Shown here one piece after another: positions 41,513 to 50,140 of a stretch of DNA of 64,000 nt (position 1 is the first letter of the stretch; each line of letters begins with the position of its first letter). The notes under the pieces are model-generated. The model was not told where the DNA came from. It saw only the letters and a program-made list of their open reading frames with translations, and made no database searches. The stretch comes from Anoxynatronum buryatiense (lineage in GTDB: Bacteria; Bacillota; Clostridia; Peptostreptococcales; Tindalliaceae): positions 1 through 64,000 of the forward strand of contig NZ_FXUF01000012.1 in assembly GCF_900182905.1 (NCBI RefSeq), written 5' to 3'. Both the position numbers and the translations under genes were made by a program.

Positions 41513-42946
41513 TTATTCTCGGTTGTTTTCTACAGGATTATCTGTGTTGGCTTCATTTGTGTTCATAGGAAATTCTTTCGTTTCCTTTGTTTGCAAAAGA
41601 TAGTTTGGCAAGTCCAGCCCAGCACTATTAAATATATCCTGCAAAGGAGGCAGCGATTGCATCATTCCTGATAAAAAGTTGGCTGTCGCCGGTTTTCCAC
41701 CATCTTTTCCACCACCCATGTTATCCCATACAGTGACTTTGTCAATGTTGATGCCTTTAATAGCTTCTACCTGTATTTTAACCAGCTCTGGAAGTCGATC
41801 AGCGATCATCATCATCACTGCTTTTTCTGGTATGCCCCCGGCAGATTCAATAAGCTTTTGGAAGCCTTCTGCTTGTTTTTCAAGCACTTCTTTCGTACCT
41901 CTGGCCTGTGCTTCCATCTTAGAAAATATAGCATCAGCCTCACCTCTGGCTATTCTTCTGAATTCTTCAGCCTGGGCCTCTGCTTCAATTTCCAGCTTTT
42001 GCTTTTCAATTTGTGCATGAACAAGTACATCTGCTTCCATTGTGGCTTTTTCTCTTCTGGCCCTGGATTTTTCTGCTTCTTCCTCAGCTAAATAAGCTTC
42101 CTCCAGTGCCTTTGCTGCCTGAACCTTTTCAGAAGCACTGGCTCTTCTTTCTGCCTCAGCAGTCCGTTCTCTTTTCTCTGCATCAGAGTTTGCAACAGTG
42201 ATTTTTGATTTATTTTCACCTTCAACCGCTGTGGCATCAGCCTCTGCCACCTTAACTCTTTGGTCACGTCTGGCCTGTGCTTCACCAATGGATCCATCTC
42301 TATCTTTTTCAGCAACACTCTTTTTCGCATCATTCACTGCCTTAGCAGCCGCTTCTTTTCCCAGAGCCTGTATGTATCCCGATTCATCATTAATGTCTGT
42401 AACGTTTACATTGATTAGTCGTAGACCTATTTTTTTAAGCTCCGATTCTACATTGCTGGAAACAGCCTCAAGAAATTTATCCCTGTCAGTATTAATTTCT
42501 TCAATGTCCATGGTTGCAATGACTAATCTTAGCTGTCCAAAGATAATGTCTTTTGCCAACTCCTGTATTTCAGCAAGACCTAATCCCAATAATCTCTCGG
42601 CGGCATTTTGCATGATGCCTGGTTCGGTGGAGATACCCACTGTAAACCTTGAAGGTACATCAACCCTGATATTTTGCTTACTCAGGGCATTTTGAAGATT
42701 AACTTCGATTGATAAGGGAGTCAAGTCTAAAAACTCAGAATGCTGAATCACCGGCCAGATGAAGGCGGCTCCTCCATGAATACACTTAGAAGACCTGTTT
42801 TCATCTCCTTCTTTCCCCACTTTACCATACACGACTAAAATTTTATCCGATGGACATTTTTTATACCTGGCGAAAAGTGCTGCAATTGTTCCAAATATCA
42901 CAATGACAACAACCGTAATTAATATGACTCCATATGTTGAACCCAT
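41513..42946 (-). CDS. floT: Flotillin-like membrane protein
   Basis: 477 residues. One N-terminal membrane helix (about 5-25), then the SPFH/band-7 domain (about 30-200, with FIWPVIQHSEFLDLTPLSIEV). A long coiled coil rich in Glu, Ala and Arg (about 205-370) and a C-terminal oligomerisation region with a GGGKDGGKPA linker follow. Flotillins organise lipid domains in bacterial membranes. The NfeD-type gene immediately upstream overlaps it by one base, the same pairing as B. subtilis yuaF-yuaG. Confidence 0.92.
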   Translation of the reverse strand: MGSTYGVILITVVVIVIFGTIAALFARYKKCPSDKILVVYGKVGKEGDENRSSKCIHGGAAFIWPVIQHSEFLDLTPLSIEVNLQNALSKQNIRVDVPSRFTVGISTEPGIMQNAAERLLGLGLAEIQELAKDIIFGQLRLVIATMDIEEINTDRDKFLEAVSSNVESELKKIGLRLINVNVTDINDESGYIQALGKEAAAKAVNDAKKSVAEKDRDGSIGEAQARRDQRVKVAEADATAVEGENKSKITVANSDAEKRERTAEAERRASASEKVQAAKALEEAYLAEEEAEKSRARREKATMEADVLVHAQIEKQKLEIEAEAQAEEFRRIARGEADAIFSKMEAQARGTKEVLEKQAEGFQKLIESAGGIPEKAVMMMIADRLPELVKIQVEAIKGINIDKVTVWDNMGGGKDGGKPATANFLSGMMQSLPPLQDIFNSAGLDLPNYLLQTKETKEFPMNTNEANTDNPVENNRE

Positions 42947-43545
42947 TAAGCATCCTCCTTGTTCATTTTTTCAACCAATAAAATACCATTGCTGATTACA
43001 TCTTTGACAACAACCATATTTCCTGTTGTAATCACATCATCTTCGTCTGTCATGGCATCCAGTTCCCTTAAGGAACCTTGGAGCTTGATACTTACTTTTC
43101 CCATACCTTTTCTTTTGGCAGGAATCCGCAGATACACTTCTCCGGTAACGCCTTTGGCCCGTTGAATATCCATCGTCCCACTGTCGGCAAGCTTTGTAAT
43201 AAAATAAAAAAGCGCCGATACAATAAGCAGTACAATGATACCAAGTATGGTGGATAACAAGATAGTCGCGAATTGTCCTAATCCAGCATTGGAAAATGTG
43301 ATTCCAGCCCATCCAAATACTGCGAAAAAGGTAATGAAATTTCTCACCGTAAATAATTGAAATCCCGGTTCAAAATCTCCATCTTCCCCCAGATCCAGCC
43401 CATCTTCGCCGCCGTCAAGACCTCCTTCGCCGCCAATCCCTACAAAAGTCGCCACCAGCTGTATTGCTAACAGTACGGTGAAGGGTATGGCTAAATACCA
43501 ATAAACTCTATCAAATGCTAAAACTTCCGTAAGCCAATCTATCAA
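42946..43545 (-). CDS. NfeD/YuaF-like membrane protein
   Basis: About 199 residues. Membrane helices at roughly 14-35, 70-90 and 100-125 (numbered from the TTG). A Gly/Asp/Glu-rich loop (GGEGGLDGGEDGLDLGEDGD) lies between the first two, and the C-terminal OB-fold typical of NfeD has GVTGEVYLRIPAKRKGMGKVSI. It is the usual partner of flotillin. I prefer the TTG at 43545 with a GGGGGGAG site; an ATG at 43584 lacks one. Confidence 0.85.
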   Translation of the reverse strand: MIDWLTEVLAFDRVYWYLAIPFTVLLAIQLVATFVGIGGEGGLDGGEDGLDLGEDGDFEPGFQLFTVRNFITFFAVFGWAGITFSNAGLGQFATILLSTILGIIVLLIVSALFYFITKLADSGTMDIQRAKGVTGEVYLRIPAKRKGMGKVSIKLQGSLRELDAMTDEDDVITTGNMVVVKDVISNGILLVEKMNKEDA

Positions 43546-43896
43546 ACCAACTCCCCCCTTTTTTAGCCCCACATTAAAATTCATCCTATATACAAGACAG
43601 TTAGGATGATAAAATGTTTCAATTTCCAGCTATATTTTTTTCAGTTCCATTGCTTGTTGCCCTCGTTTTTATGTGAAACAATCCACATCTGTTATCCAGT
43701 GTATCACAGAAATCGACTAACAAATGTTTATGCCAGTCGAATTAAGCCCGCCAGCCCATGTTTTTGAGCCGCTTTTTCAAATCACAAAAGCACTCAGTTT
43801 GGCCTTAAATCCTTTTTCTTGGCCGCCGAATGCTTCTTCTTTGTTTCATTTGGTTATTGGTTAATTGAGTGACCACTGTCTGTTTATTGAGAGGTG
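43546..43896. other. Intergenic region without recognised features
   Basis: About 350 bp between the NfeD-type gene and the nucleotidase gene. No ORF with a ribosome site, no tRNA fold and no clear hairpin with a T run was found by eye. The promoter of the NfeD-flotillin pair must lie here. Confidence 0.5.
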
Positions 43897-44502
43897 TCAG
43901 GCCGAGAGACTCCGAAGACCACTACCCATAGACTTTTCAAGCAAACGCACCGCCTTTTCCACCTGATGCCAGTTGCTGACCCGTTTCACATTGCCGGGAA
44001 GGGGGAGGTTTCGGTTATAATGGCAGTCAATCAACAACACATCAATGCCGCTTTCTGCAATGGCAACCGCATTTTCATACCGGTCTTCCACAAAAAGGTG
44101 ACAGCCCAGTCTTTGAGCCGTGGCCACCTTATCGTGGCTGCCCAGCAGGTGCAGCCCGTTCTGGGGAATTTCATAGCGCTCCAGCCATTCCTGGGTCACC
44201 TGGCGCATGCCCGGGTGCCGTGCCGTCACGTAATGGAGCTGATGGTCCTGCGACAGGCGCAGGAGAACTGCCGGCGCTTCCCGGCGCACATGGCTGGCCC
44301 CATGAAGGGCTTCCCCATAACGGGCGTAGAAATCAAGGTATTCTTCCTCGGTGATCCCCAAAACCGTGTGAATGTCATAACAGGTGACATCCTCCGGTCT
44401 CAGACTACGGTCAAAATGTGCGTTGGCCCACGGGAGCCAATAGTAAGCTTCTGTGAGTGTGGCGTCAATGTCAATTCCCAGTGTCATGGATTTGAAAAAC
44501 AT
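43897..44502 (-). CDS. HAD-superfamily 5'-nucleotidase (NT5C/YqfW-like)
   Basis: 201 residues. HAD motif I is LGIDIDATLTEAYY, with the two Asp that form the nucleophile and acid. Motif II/III segments are VTARHPGMRQVT and GSHDKVATAQRLGCHLFVEDRYENA. This matches the 5'(3')-deoxyribonucleotidase-like family, which removes phosphate from nucleoside monophosphates. GGAGG precedes the ATG at 44502. It is a lone gene next to convergent or same-strand envelope genes; its role in nucleotide balance is inferred. Confidence 0.85.
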   Translation of the reverse strand: MFFKSMTLGIDIDATLTEAYYWLPWANAHFDRSLRPEDVTCYDIHTVLGITEEEYLDFYARYGEALHGASHVRREAPAVLLRLSQDHQLHYVTARHPGMRQVTQEWLERYEIPQNGLHLLGSHDKVATAQRLGCHLFVEDRYENAVAIAESGIDVLLIDCHYNRNLPLPGNVKRVSNWHQVEKAVRLLEKSMGSGLRSLSA

Positions 44503-44607
44503 GGATTTCCCTCCTGTTGAACGTCTTCGTTGTCAGTATACCAACACTGCGTCAATCTTCCGTGAAGAATGGGTTAATATTTGGTTAACCTTCATTTTAT
44601 AAACAAC

Positions 44608-45480
44608 TCACGACCCGGAAGCCTTCTTTTCCAGCTTGTCCCGCAGCCGCCAGGCATTAATTTCACCGCCCAGCAAAATCACAATGCTGCTGAGATAAAG
44701 CCAGGTGAGCAGTACAATGATCCCGCCGATACTGCCATAGGTGACGCTGTAGTTCCCAAAGGTGTTCACGTAGTGGGCAAACCCGTATGACAGTACCAGC
44801 CATCCAATGGTGGTGAACACAGCCCCCGGAAAGGATTCCCTCAATTTGATCCGTTGCTGAGGACTAAAGGTGTAAAAGAGGGTAAATACTAGGATCATCA
44901 CCGCCAGAGATGCCGCGATCCGGGCCCATTGCCAGGTTTTTCGAAACAGCTGTGAAATTCCAAGTAATTCAAAAAGGTAGGTGCCGATGAGCTGACCAAA
45001 GACCAGCATTAGCAGCGACAGGAGAATGGTGAACGCCAGCACCAGTGTAAATATCAACGCCATGCCCCGCACTTTCCAAAACGGACGTTTTTCCTGGTTC
45101 CTGAAGGCTTTGTTTATGCCCCGCAGTAGGGCTGCCACCCCGTTGGACGCCAGAAATACGGTGGTGATCATGCCGGTGGACATGAGGGTTCCCCGGGGCA
45201 TGTCCATCATCTGTTGTACATTTCGCATCACCAGCTCAAAGGCTTCCTGGGGCAAAAAAGGCTGCAGCTGGTAGAGCACTTCTTCCTGAAGAAGCGGCGT
45301 GTAGCTAATCAGGGTGATTAAAAAAATCAAAAACGGAAAGAATGACAGCACCAGATAATAGGTGGACTGCGCCGCCAGGGCTGTCAGTTCATTTTCCTGA
45401 ATCCGGTTGCCCAGCAGCCGGAGCGCTTTCACTTTTGGGTGTTTCAACAAGTTTAAGTCTTGTAATCGAAACCCTTTCAT
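44608..45480 (-). CDS. YihY/virulence factor BrkB family membrane protein
   Basis: 290 residues with six hydrophobic helices. Family motifs are ALAAQSTYYLVLSFFPFLIFLI (about 35-56), STGMITTVFLASNGVAALLRGINKAF and YVNTFGNYSVTYGSIGGIIVLLTWLY near the C-terminus. The family was once called RNase BN but is now viewed as a membrane protein of unclear transport function. ATG at 45480 follows GGAGGGAA; a TTG 15 nt upstream is possible. Divergent from the LysR gene. Confidence 0.9.
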   Translation of the reverse strand: MKGFRLQDLNLLKHPKVKALRLLGNRIQENELTALAAQSTYYLVLSFFPFLIFLITLISYTPLLQEEVLYQLQPFLPQEAFELVMRNVQQMMDMPRGTLMSTGMITTVFLASNGVAALLRGINKAFRNQEKRPFWKVRGMALIFTLVLAFTILLSLLMLVFGQLIGTYLFELLGISQLFRKTWQWARIAASLAVMILVFTLFYTFSPQQRIKLRESFPGAVFTTIGWLVLSYGFAHYVNTFGNYSVTYGSIGGIIVLLTWLYLSSIVILLGGEINAWRLRDKLEKKASGS

Positions 45481-45568
45481 CTGCGTTCCCTCCAATGGGG
45501 GATATGATATAATCGGTGTAGCCGACGACCTTTTTCATCGGCCAAATCATTTCACAGGAGGCCAAGCA

Positions 45569-46477
45569 ATGGATTTTAAACAGCTGGAAACATTTTGTGC
45601 AATTGCCAAGTACAAAAGCTATTCCAAAGCGGCTGAGCATCTGTTTCTCACCCAGCCCACCCTCAGCAGCCACATCATTAATCTTGAAAAAGAACTGAAG
45701 ACAACCCTGGTCAACCGCAGCAGCAAACAGATTTCTCTAACCCCTGCCGGGCAGATTCTATACCAGTATGCCGTGGATCTGCTGTCACTGAAAACCAATG
45801 CCCAGTTCAAGCTGGATGAGTACCGGGGTACCTTTGTGGGTCAGGTGGAAATTGCTGCCAGCACCATTCCTGAGCAGTATGTGCTGCCGGAACTGCTCTG
45901 CCAGTTTCACCAGGAATACCCTGATGTCACCCTGAGCATGCACCACCTCCCGTCAGAAAAAATCATCGAAGGCGTTCTCTCTGAAGAGTATAATCTGGGC
46001 ATTGTGGGCAGCCGCAGCACGCACAACCATTTAGCCTTTCACGAGCTGGTCACGGATGAACTGGCCCTCATTACCCCCGCCAGTGAAAAATACCGCCGTT
46101 TTAGTGAAACCCTCACCTGGTCTGATCTCATATCACTGCCCTACATCTTCAGAGAACAGGGTTCCGGTACCCGCAAACGCTTTGAAACGGCGTTGAAACG
46201 CAGTCATCACACGCTGAAAGATCTAAGGGTGGTGGCTTACATAGAAAACACCGAAGTCATTAAGACCTGTATTCGTAAAGGGATGGGTGTTTCTATACTT
46301 TCACGCCGTGCAGTTGAACAGGAATTAATGGAAGGCCTGTTTTATGCCTTTGATATCCCCGATTTAGAGCTGCATCGCCACTTCTACCTGGTACATCACA
46401 AATACCGGTCACTTTCACCTCTTGAAGTACGCTTCCGTGATTTTCTCATTGAAGCACTCCGCCACCAGGCCACCTGA
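45569..46477 (+). CDS. LysR-family regulator, resembling the selenium-metabolism-associated group
   Basis: 302 residues. Winged helix (about 1-60): MDFKQLETFCAIAKYKSYSKAAEHLFLTQPT. Then a periplasmic-binding-type effector domain (about 90-300) with VEIAASTIPEQYVLPELLCQFHQEYP and REQGSGTRKRFE. The opening residues and the IAASTIPEQYVLP stretch look like the LysR group that accompanies selenophosphate/selenoprotein genes in Clostridia; that is from memory and should be tested. It is about 7.4 kb from one and 9.8 kb from the other selenoprotein gene in this window. AGGAGG before the ATG at 45569. Confidence 0.85.
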   Translation: MDFKQLETFCAIAKYKSYSKAAEHLFLTQPTLSSHIINLEKELKTTLVNRSSKQISLTPAGQILYQYAVDLLSLKTNAQFKLDEYRGTFVGQVEIAASTIPEQYVLPELLCQFHQEYPDVTLSMHHLPSEKIIEGVLSEEYNLGIVGSRSTHNHLAFHELVTDELALITPASEKYRRFSETLTWSDLISLPYIFREQGSGTRKRFETALKRSHHTLKDLRVVAYIENTEVIKTCIRKGMGVSILSRRAVEQELMEGLFYAFDIPDLELHRHFYLVHHKYRSLSPLEVRFRDFLIEALRHQAT

Positions 46478-46517
46478 TGGGGAATCTTGCATAGCGGCCA
46501 GGAGGTCGCAGGTTGAC

Positions 46518-46566
46518 GCCACAAGGATCGTGAAGCCCTTCACGAACCTGTGGCGTTATTTTTTTG
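46518..46566. terminator. Terminator between convergent lysR and thiF-like genes
   Basis: CGCCACA pairs with TGTGGCG, with an inner CGTGAAG/CTTCACG stem, followed by TTATTTTTT on the plus strand. It overlaps the last codons of the minus-strand ThiF-like gene. Confidence 0.8.
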
Positions 46567-47275
46567 AATCCCCGGCGTCTGGTGCCTCTCCCAGGTTCAG
46601 CACCGTGTACTCCTGTTCAAAAAGATCAATGTACAGCATCCGATGCCTCAGCAGGGTGCCCCGGTTAATCAGCAGCTTCAGCACTTCACTCACCTGTGCC
46701 GCCCCCACCAGCGCCGGTGTAAAGGAGGGATTCCCCAGATCTCTTTCGATCCCCTGATTATCTGCCCCGGCATAAATCACATCCAGGGTTTTATCTCCCG
46801 GCAAAATCGTGGTCACCTGCCCATACCAGCCGCCAATGGCCCCATGCACCAAAGGAAGTGCCATGGCTTCTGCCACCTGCTGCAACATCAGCCGGGTGCC
46901 GATGCGGTCCACAGCATCCACAATCACCTGAGCCCCCGCCAGCAGCTCTGGTGCATTTTCAGCTGTCAGCAGCTGTTGTACTGCTTTGACTTCCACATCA
47001 GGGTTCACCAGCGCCATGCGCTCCACCGCTGCCTCCGCCTTTCCCTGGCCCATATTCCTTGTATGTGACAACAGCTGGCGGTTCAAATTGCTGGGTTCGA
47101 AAACATCTCCATCCACCGCAATCATCTTTCCAATTCCCAGCCGGCCCAGCATTTCGATGATGCCGCCCCCCAGGCCGCCGCAACCCACCACCGCCACGCA
47201 GGTTTGGCGCAATCGACCGTTTTCTTCCGGTGACAGCATCTTCATATTCCGGCTGTAACGCGCTTCATCAACCAT
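46556..47275 (-). CDS. ThiF/MoeB/HesA-family E1-like enzyme
   Basis: 239 residues. The adenylation Rossmann motif VAVVGCGGLGGGIIEMLGRLGIG (about 27-49) and the DGDVFEPSNLNRQLL (about 54-68) signature are clear. In this family an ATP-dependent step adenylates a small ubiquitin-like sulfur carrier such as ThiS or MoaD. The CxxC zinc pair found in MoeB/ThiF is absent in what I read, as in many HesA-type members. No sulfur-carrier gene is adjacent, so the substrate is unknown. Confidence 0.88.
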   Translation of the reverse strand: MVDEARYSRNMKMLSPEENGRLRQTCVAVVGCGGLGGGIIEMLGRLGIGKMIAVDGDVFEPSNLNRQLLSHTRNMGQGKAEAAVERMALVNPDVEVKAVQQLLTAENAPELLAGAQVIVDAVDRIGTRLMLQQVAEAMALPLVHGAIGGWYGQVTTILPGDKTLDVIYAGADNQGIERDLGNPSFTPALVGAAQVSEVLKLLINRGTLLRHRMLYIDLFEQEYTVLNLGEAPDAGDSKK

Positions 47276-47389
47276 TTATCAACGCCCTCCTCTCGCCATT
47301 TCCTGCAGCCAACAGCCCTCACTGCCCTTCTGACAGATCTCTCTTTGCAGTTCATGCAGGTGCATCAATCTATTGGATGCCGGCCCTGG

Positions 47390-48493
47390 CTAATACAGCG
47401 TCAGCATGACTTCCAACCCCCCGGTCATCTCAATGCTGCCATCAGGCATCACCCAGATGACTTCCAGCCCTTCGATACTTTCTGCCATGGGCAGGCTTTC
47501 TTCAAAGGGGAGGAGAAACAGTTCTGTGGAAAAAAAGTCTGCCTGCCCCGAATCTTCCATTACCACAGTGAGCGCCCGGTAGTGGGCAGCAGGCATCAGC
47601 GTAACAGGATCGATCAGGTGATGCACCGGCTGCCCGTCAACAATGTAGAAGCGCTGGTAATCGCCACTGGTGACCACCGAAGCATTGGTGATGGAAACCG
47701 ATCCCAGCAGGCTGTTGCCTTCGGCAAAAAGAGAGGCATCCGGGTTGTGAAGTCCCACTGTCCAGGTTTCCCGTTCGTTGTCAAAGGGACGGTTTACCGC
47801 CCGTACATTTCCGCCGGCACTGATGATGAAGCTTTCCAGCCCTGCGGCCTCCAACTCTTTTGCCACCAATTCAGTGGCATATCCTTTGGCGACAGCGCCA
47901 ATATCCAGACGCATGCGGGAATCCGGAAGATACACGGTGCCTGCGGCTTCATCCACTTCGATCAGATGGATATCCGTGTAGGCAGTGGCCCGCTGCAAAT
48001 CCTCCAAGGGAGGCAGTTCTGCCAGTGATGGGTCAAATAATCCATCTGCCCGGTAGTCATGCCAGATTTTCAGAACAGGCCCCATGGCGACATTGGTTCT
48101 GCCAGCTGTGCGATCATGCCACTCCCGGGCAAAAAGAATGAGGTTGATCAAATCTTCGTCCACCGCCACCGGGGCGATCCCAGCCTGGTCGTTAACGGTT
48201 TTCACGTTGTTCATCCCTGAATAGGTGTTGTAAATGTCATAGAGCTGGTGCAGTTCCCGAAAACGCTGGTGAATCTGCTCAAATGCCTGTTGAAACTCTT
48301 CCTCAGATGTGGTGTAGGCTATCACCTGAATCAGCGTGTCAAAGGTGTCAAAAAAGCTGTCGGTATGTCTTTCATAGCCTTCATAAGGGTTCTGGGCAGG
48401 GGCGCACCCCACCGCCAGCATCATCAGCGTTAAGAGCAGGGCCAGTGCTGGCCACCATCTTCGCCGGTTATTTTTGGCTGATACATGATTCAA
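47390..48493 (-). CDS. apbE: FAD:protein FMN transferase ApbE (lipoprotein)
   Basis: 367 residues. The signal peptide ends in lipobox LAVGC. The ApbE fold contains DTFDTLIQVIAY, MRLDIGAVAKGYATELVAK (about 220) and ISAGGNVRAVNRP. The C-terminal NASVVTSGDYQRFYIVDGQPVHHLIDP carries the metal/flavin residues. ApbE transfers FMN from FAD to Thr/Ser in extracytoplasmic proteins. The TTG start at 48493 with GGAGGAG six bases upstream is preferred; frames further upstream lack a site. The next gene upstream encodes a two-repeat lipoprotein that may be its target. Confidence 0.93.
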   Translation of the reverse strand: MNHVSAKNNRRRWWPALALLLTLMMLAVGCAPAQNPYEGYERHTDSFFDTFDTLIQVIAYTTSEEEFQQAFEQIHQRFRELHQLYDIYNTYSGMNNVKTVNDQAGIAPVAVDEDLINLILFAREWHDRTAGRTNVAMGPVLKIWHDYRADGLFDPSLAELPPLEDLQRATAYTDIHLIEVDEAAGTVYLPDSRMRLDIGAVAKGYATELVAKELEAAGLESFIISAGGNVRAVNRPFDNERETWTVGLHNPDASLFAEGNSLLGSVSITNASVVTSGDYQRFYIVDGQPVHHLIDPVTLMPAAHYRALTVVMEDSGQADFFSTELFLLPFEESLPMAESIEGLEVIWVMPDGSIEMTGGLEVMLTLY

Positions 48494-48613
48494 TGAAATC
48501 TCCTCCAGTATGGGTCTGTTCCGGTTGGTTATATCTTCAAAGATTGTAACATGCTTGATACGCCTCACTCATTGCCCTTATTCTACCATGAAGGGGCCTG
48601 AACTTCCAGTAAC

Positions 48614-48652
48614 CAAAAAAAACAACTCCCCTGCCGCAGCAAGGGAGTTGAG
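48614..48652 (-). terminator. Terminator after the two-repeat lipoprotein gene
   Basis: On the minus strand CAACTCCCTTGC pairs with GCAGGGGAGTTG and TTTTTTTT follows. It separates the lipoprotein gene from apbE, so apbE should have its own promoter or depend on read-through. Confidence 0.9.
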
Positions 48653-48667
48653 AAGGGACTTGTGTGA

Positions 48668-49786
48668 TTATCTGGCGTTGGTGTAGGCTTCTGCCACTGT
48701 GGCCAGGTAGCTTTCCACTGTGATGGTCACAGATGAAGTCAGCTCAGGAACGTCTGGCACGCTTTGATGTGCATCGTCAACCACTTTCACGGGAAGTGCC
48801 TTGATTTCGTCAACAGTTTTGCCAATCATCCAGGCTTCCAGTTCAGCAATCTGCTCATACCAGTTTTTGCCGATGGCTGAAACAGCTCCCATACCATAGC
48901 TGTCACCCAGTTCCACTTTTGAAAGAACCGGTGCCGCCTTGTCTGAAGTGACTTTACCTTCAGCGTCATAGTTCACACGTGTTTGTGCGTTGTCAATCTG
49001 AACGCCTACCACCGCACCGGCAGCATCAAAGGCAACGGCAGAAATCACGCTGTCCACCTGTGCCATGGGCAGGGTTTCTTTGCCGTCTGCATCGACAGCA
49101 TAGTCTCTTGATTTGGCGATGGAAACTTCGGTTCCAAGACCCAGGCTGGCCACGTTGCTTACAGGAACAGCGTTTGCGTAGGCTTTTTCAACTGCTTCCA
49201 GATATGTGGATACACTCATGGTTACTGTAGAGGCCATTTCCGGAAGATCAGGATAGCCATCATTCATGGGAAGGGCTTTGATTTCATCAATGGTCTTGCC
49301 AACCATCCATGCTTCCACTTCAGCAATCTGTTCGAACCATTCTTTACCGATGGACGACACATTTCCCATTCCGTAGTCGGCACCCAGCTCCACTTTGGTT
49401 TTCACCAGAGCAGTTTTGTCGGAAGCCACTTTCAGCTCCTCGTCAAAGTTCACACGGGTTTGGGCGTTGTCAATGATCACATCAACCACACGGCCTTCAC
49501 TGTCGAAGGTGGCGGCAGCAATCACGGTATCCACTTGTGCACGGGCAGTTTTGTCTGCTTCTGCATCGGTGGATTTGCCGATGGATGTCAACAGGGCCAG
49601 ACCCATGCTGACGGCTTCTCCGGCTTCGCCGGCAGGTGCTTCTGTTACTTCCTCTTCAACAGTTTCTTCTACTTCTGCCGGAGCTTCGGCAGGAGCCGGT
49701 TCTTCAGTTGCGCCGGTGGTGCCGCAGGCAGTCACCAACAGTGTCAGGACCAGCAGTAAGGCTAACAATGAAAATGTCTTTTTCAA
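48668..49786 (-). CDS. Lipoprotein with two FMN_bind-like repeats
   Basis: 372 residues. Lipobox VTACG at about 17-21 and an acidic Glu/Ala/Pro linker (about 28-55) come first. Two similar domains of about 150 residues follow (about 58-205 and 212-370). Both contain DxVIxAxxFDxxGxVV, the invariant IDNAQTRVN(F/Y), LGxxYGMGxVSxIGKxW(F/Y)EQIAExEAWM, and an end of the form S-x-x-T-x-(S/T)-V-x-x-YL. That end corresponds in position to the SGAT(S/T) flavin-acceptor motif of FMN_bind proteins, with Gly-Ala changed. Secreted redox, electron-transfer or sensory role is inferred. ApbE is encoded next door. Confidence 0.8.
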   Translation of the reverse strand: MKKTFSLLALLLVLTLLVTACGTTGATEEPAPAEAPAEVEETVEEEVTEAPAGEAGEAVSMGLALLTSIGKSTDAEADKTARAQVDTVIAAATFDSEGRVVDVIIDNAQTRVNFDEELKVASDKTALVKTKVELGADYGMGNVSSIGKEWFEQIAEVEAWMVGKTIDEIKALPMNDGYPDLPEMASTVTMSVSTYLEAVEKAYANAVPVSNVASLGLGTEVSIAKSRDYAVDADGKETLPMAQVDSVISAVAFDAAGAVVGVQIDNAQTRVNYDAEGKVTSDKAAPVLSKVELGDSYGMGAVSAIGKNWYEQIAELEAWMIGKTVDEIKALPVKVVDDAHQSVPDVPELTSSVTITVESYLATVAEAYTNAR

Positions 49787-50040
49787 TCCTCTTCCTCCTC
49801 AAAATGAACTCGTTTGTGTTTTATCTAACGATTTAGAAAACCGTTTTCCCCAGAGGTATTTCTCGTGGGACAATTCTCATTCTAACCTTATTTTGATGAA
49901 AGTCAATATGACAGGGACAACAGCGGGACGTATTGCAATTACTTGAGGATCTATGTCCCGTCATCTGTTTTGCGGGGCAGACAACTGTCTTCCCCCGGCG
50001 GTGAAAAGAGCTTTGCACATACGCTTGCTTAAACTTAAAA

Positions 50041-50066
50041 AAACCTGCAGCAACACCTGCAGGTTT
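50041..50066 (-). terminator. Terminator hairpin, distal copy
   Basis: On the minus strand AAACCTGCAGG, a loop, CCTGCAGGTTT (internally GTGTTGCT) and then a run of T toward 50034. This is a good intrinsic terminator for the motA-motB transcript. Confidence 0.75.
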
Positions 50067-50108
50067 GAGGTTGAAAACAAAGGGCTTTGGTCAGGGCAGC
50101 TGACGTCT

Positions 50109-50135
50109 GAAACCTGCAGCAACACCTGCAGGCTT
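50109..50135 (-). repeat. Duplicate of the terminator hairpin, proximal copy
   Basis: A second copy of the same 22-bp sequence (plus strand AACCTGCAGCAACACCTGCA and on) forms the same stem directly after the motB stop but lacks the T run. With the distal copy it makes a 68-bp-spaced direct repeat. Confidence 0.75.
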
Positions 50136-50140
50136 TCATT

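Larger units (their letters stand above)
49787..50140. other. Intergenic region with two copies of one hairpin
   Basis: About 350 bp without a credible gene. The left part should hold the promoter of the lipoprotein gene. The right part holds the direct-repeat hairpins at 50041-50066 and 50109-50135. Confidence 0.6.

Noticed and set aside
49833-50018. A 61-residue minus-strand frame in the lipoprotein-motB gap
   Set aside because: No ribosome site, odd composition and no family resemblance; it overlaps the likely promoter of the lipoprotein gene.
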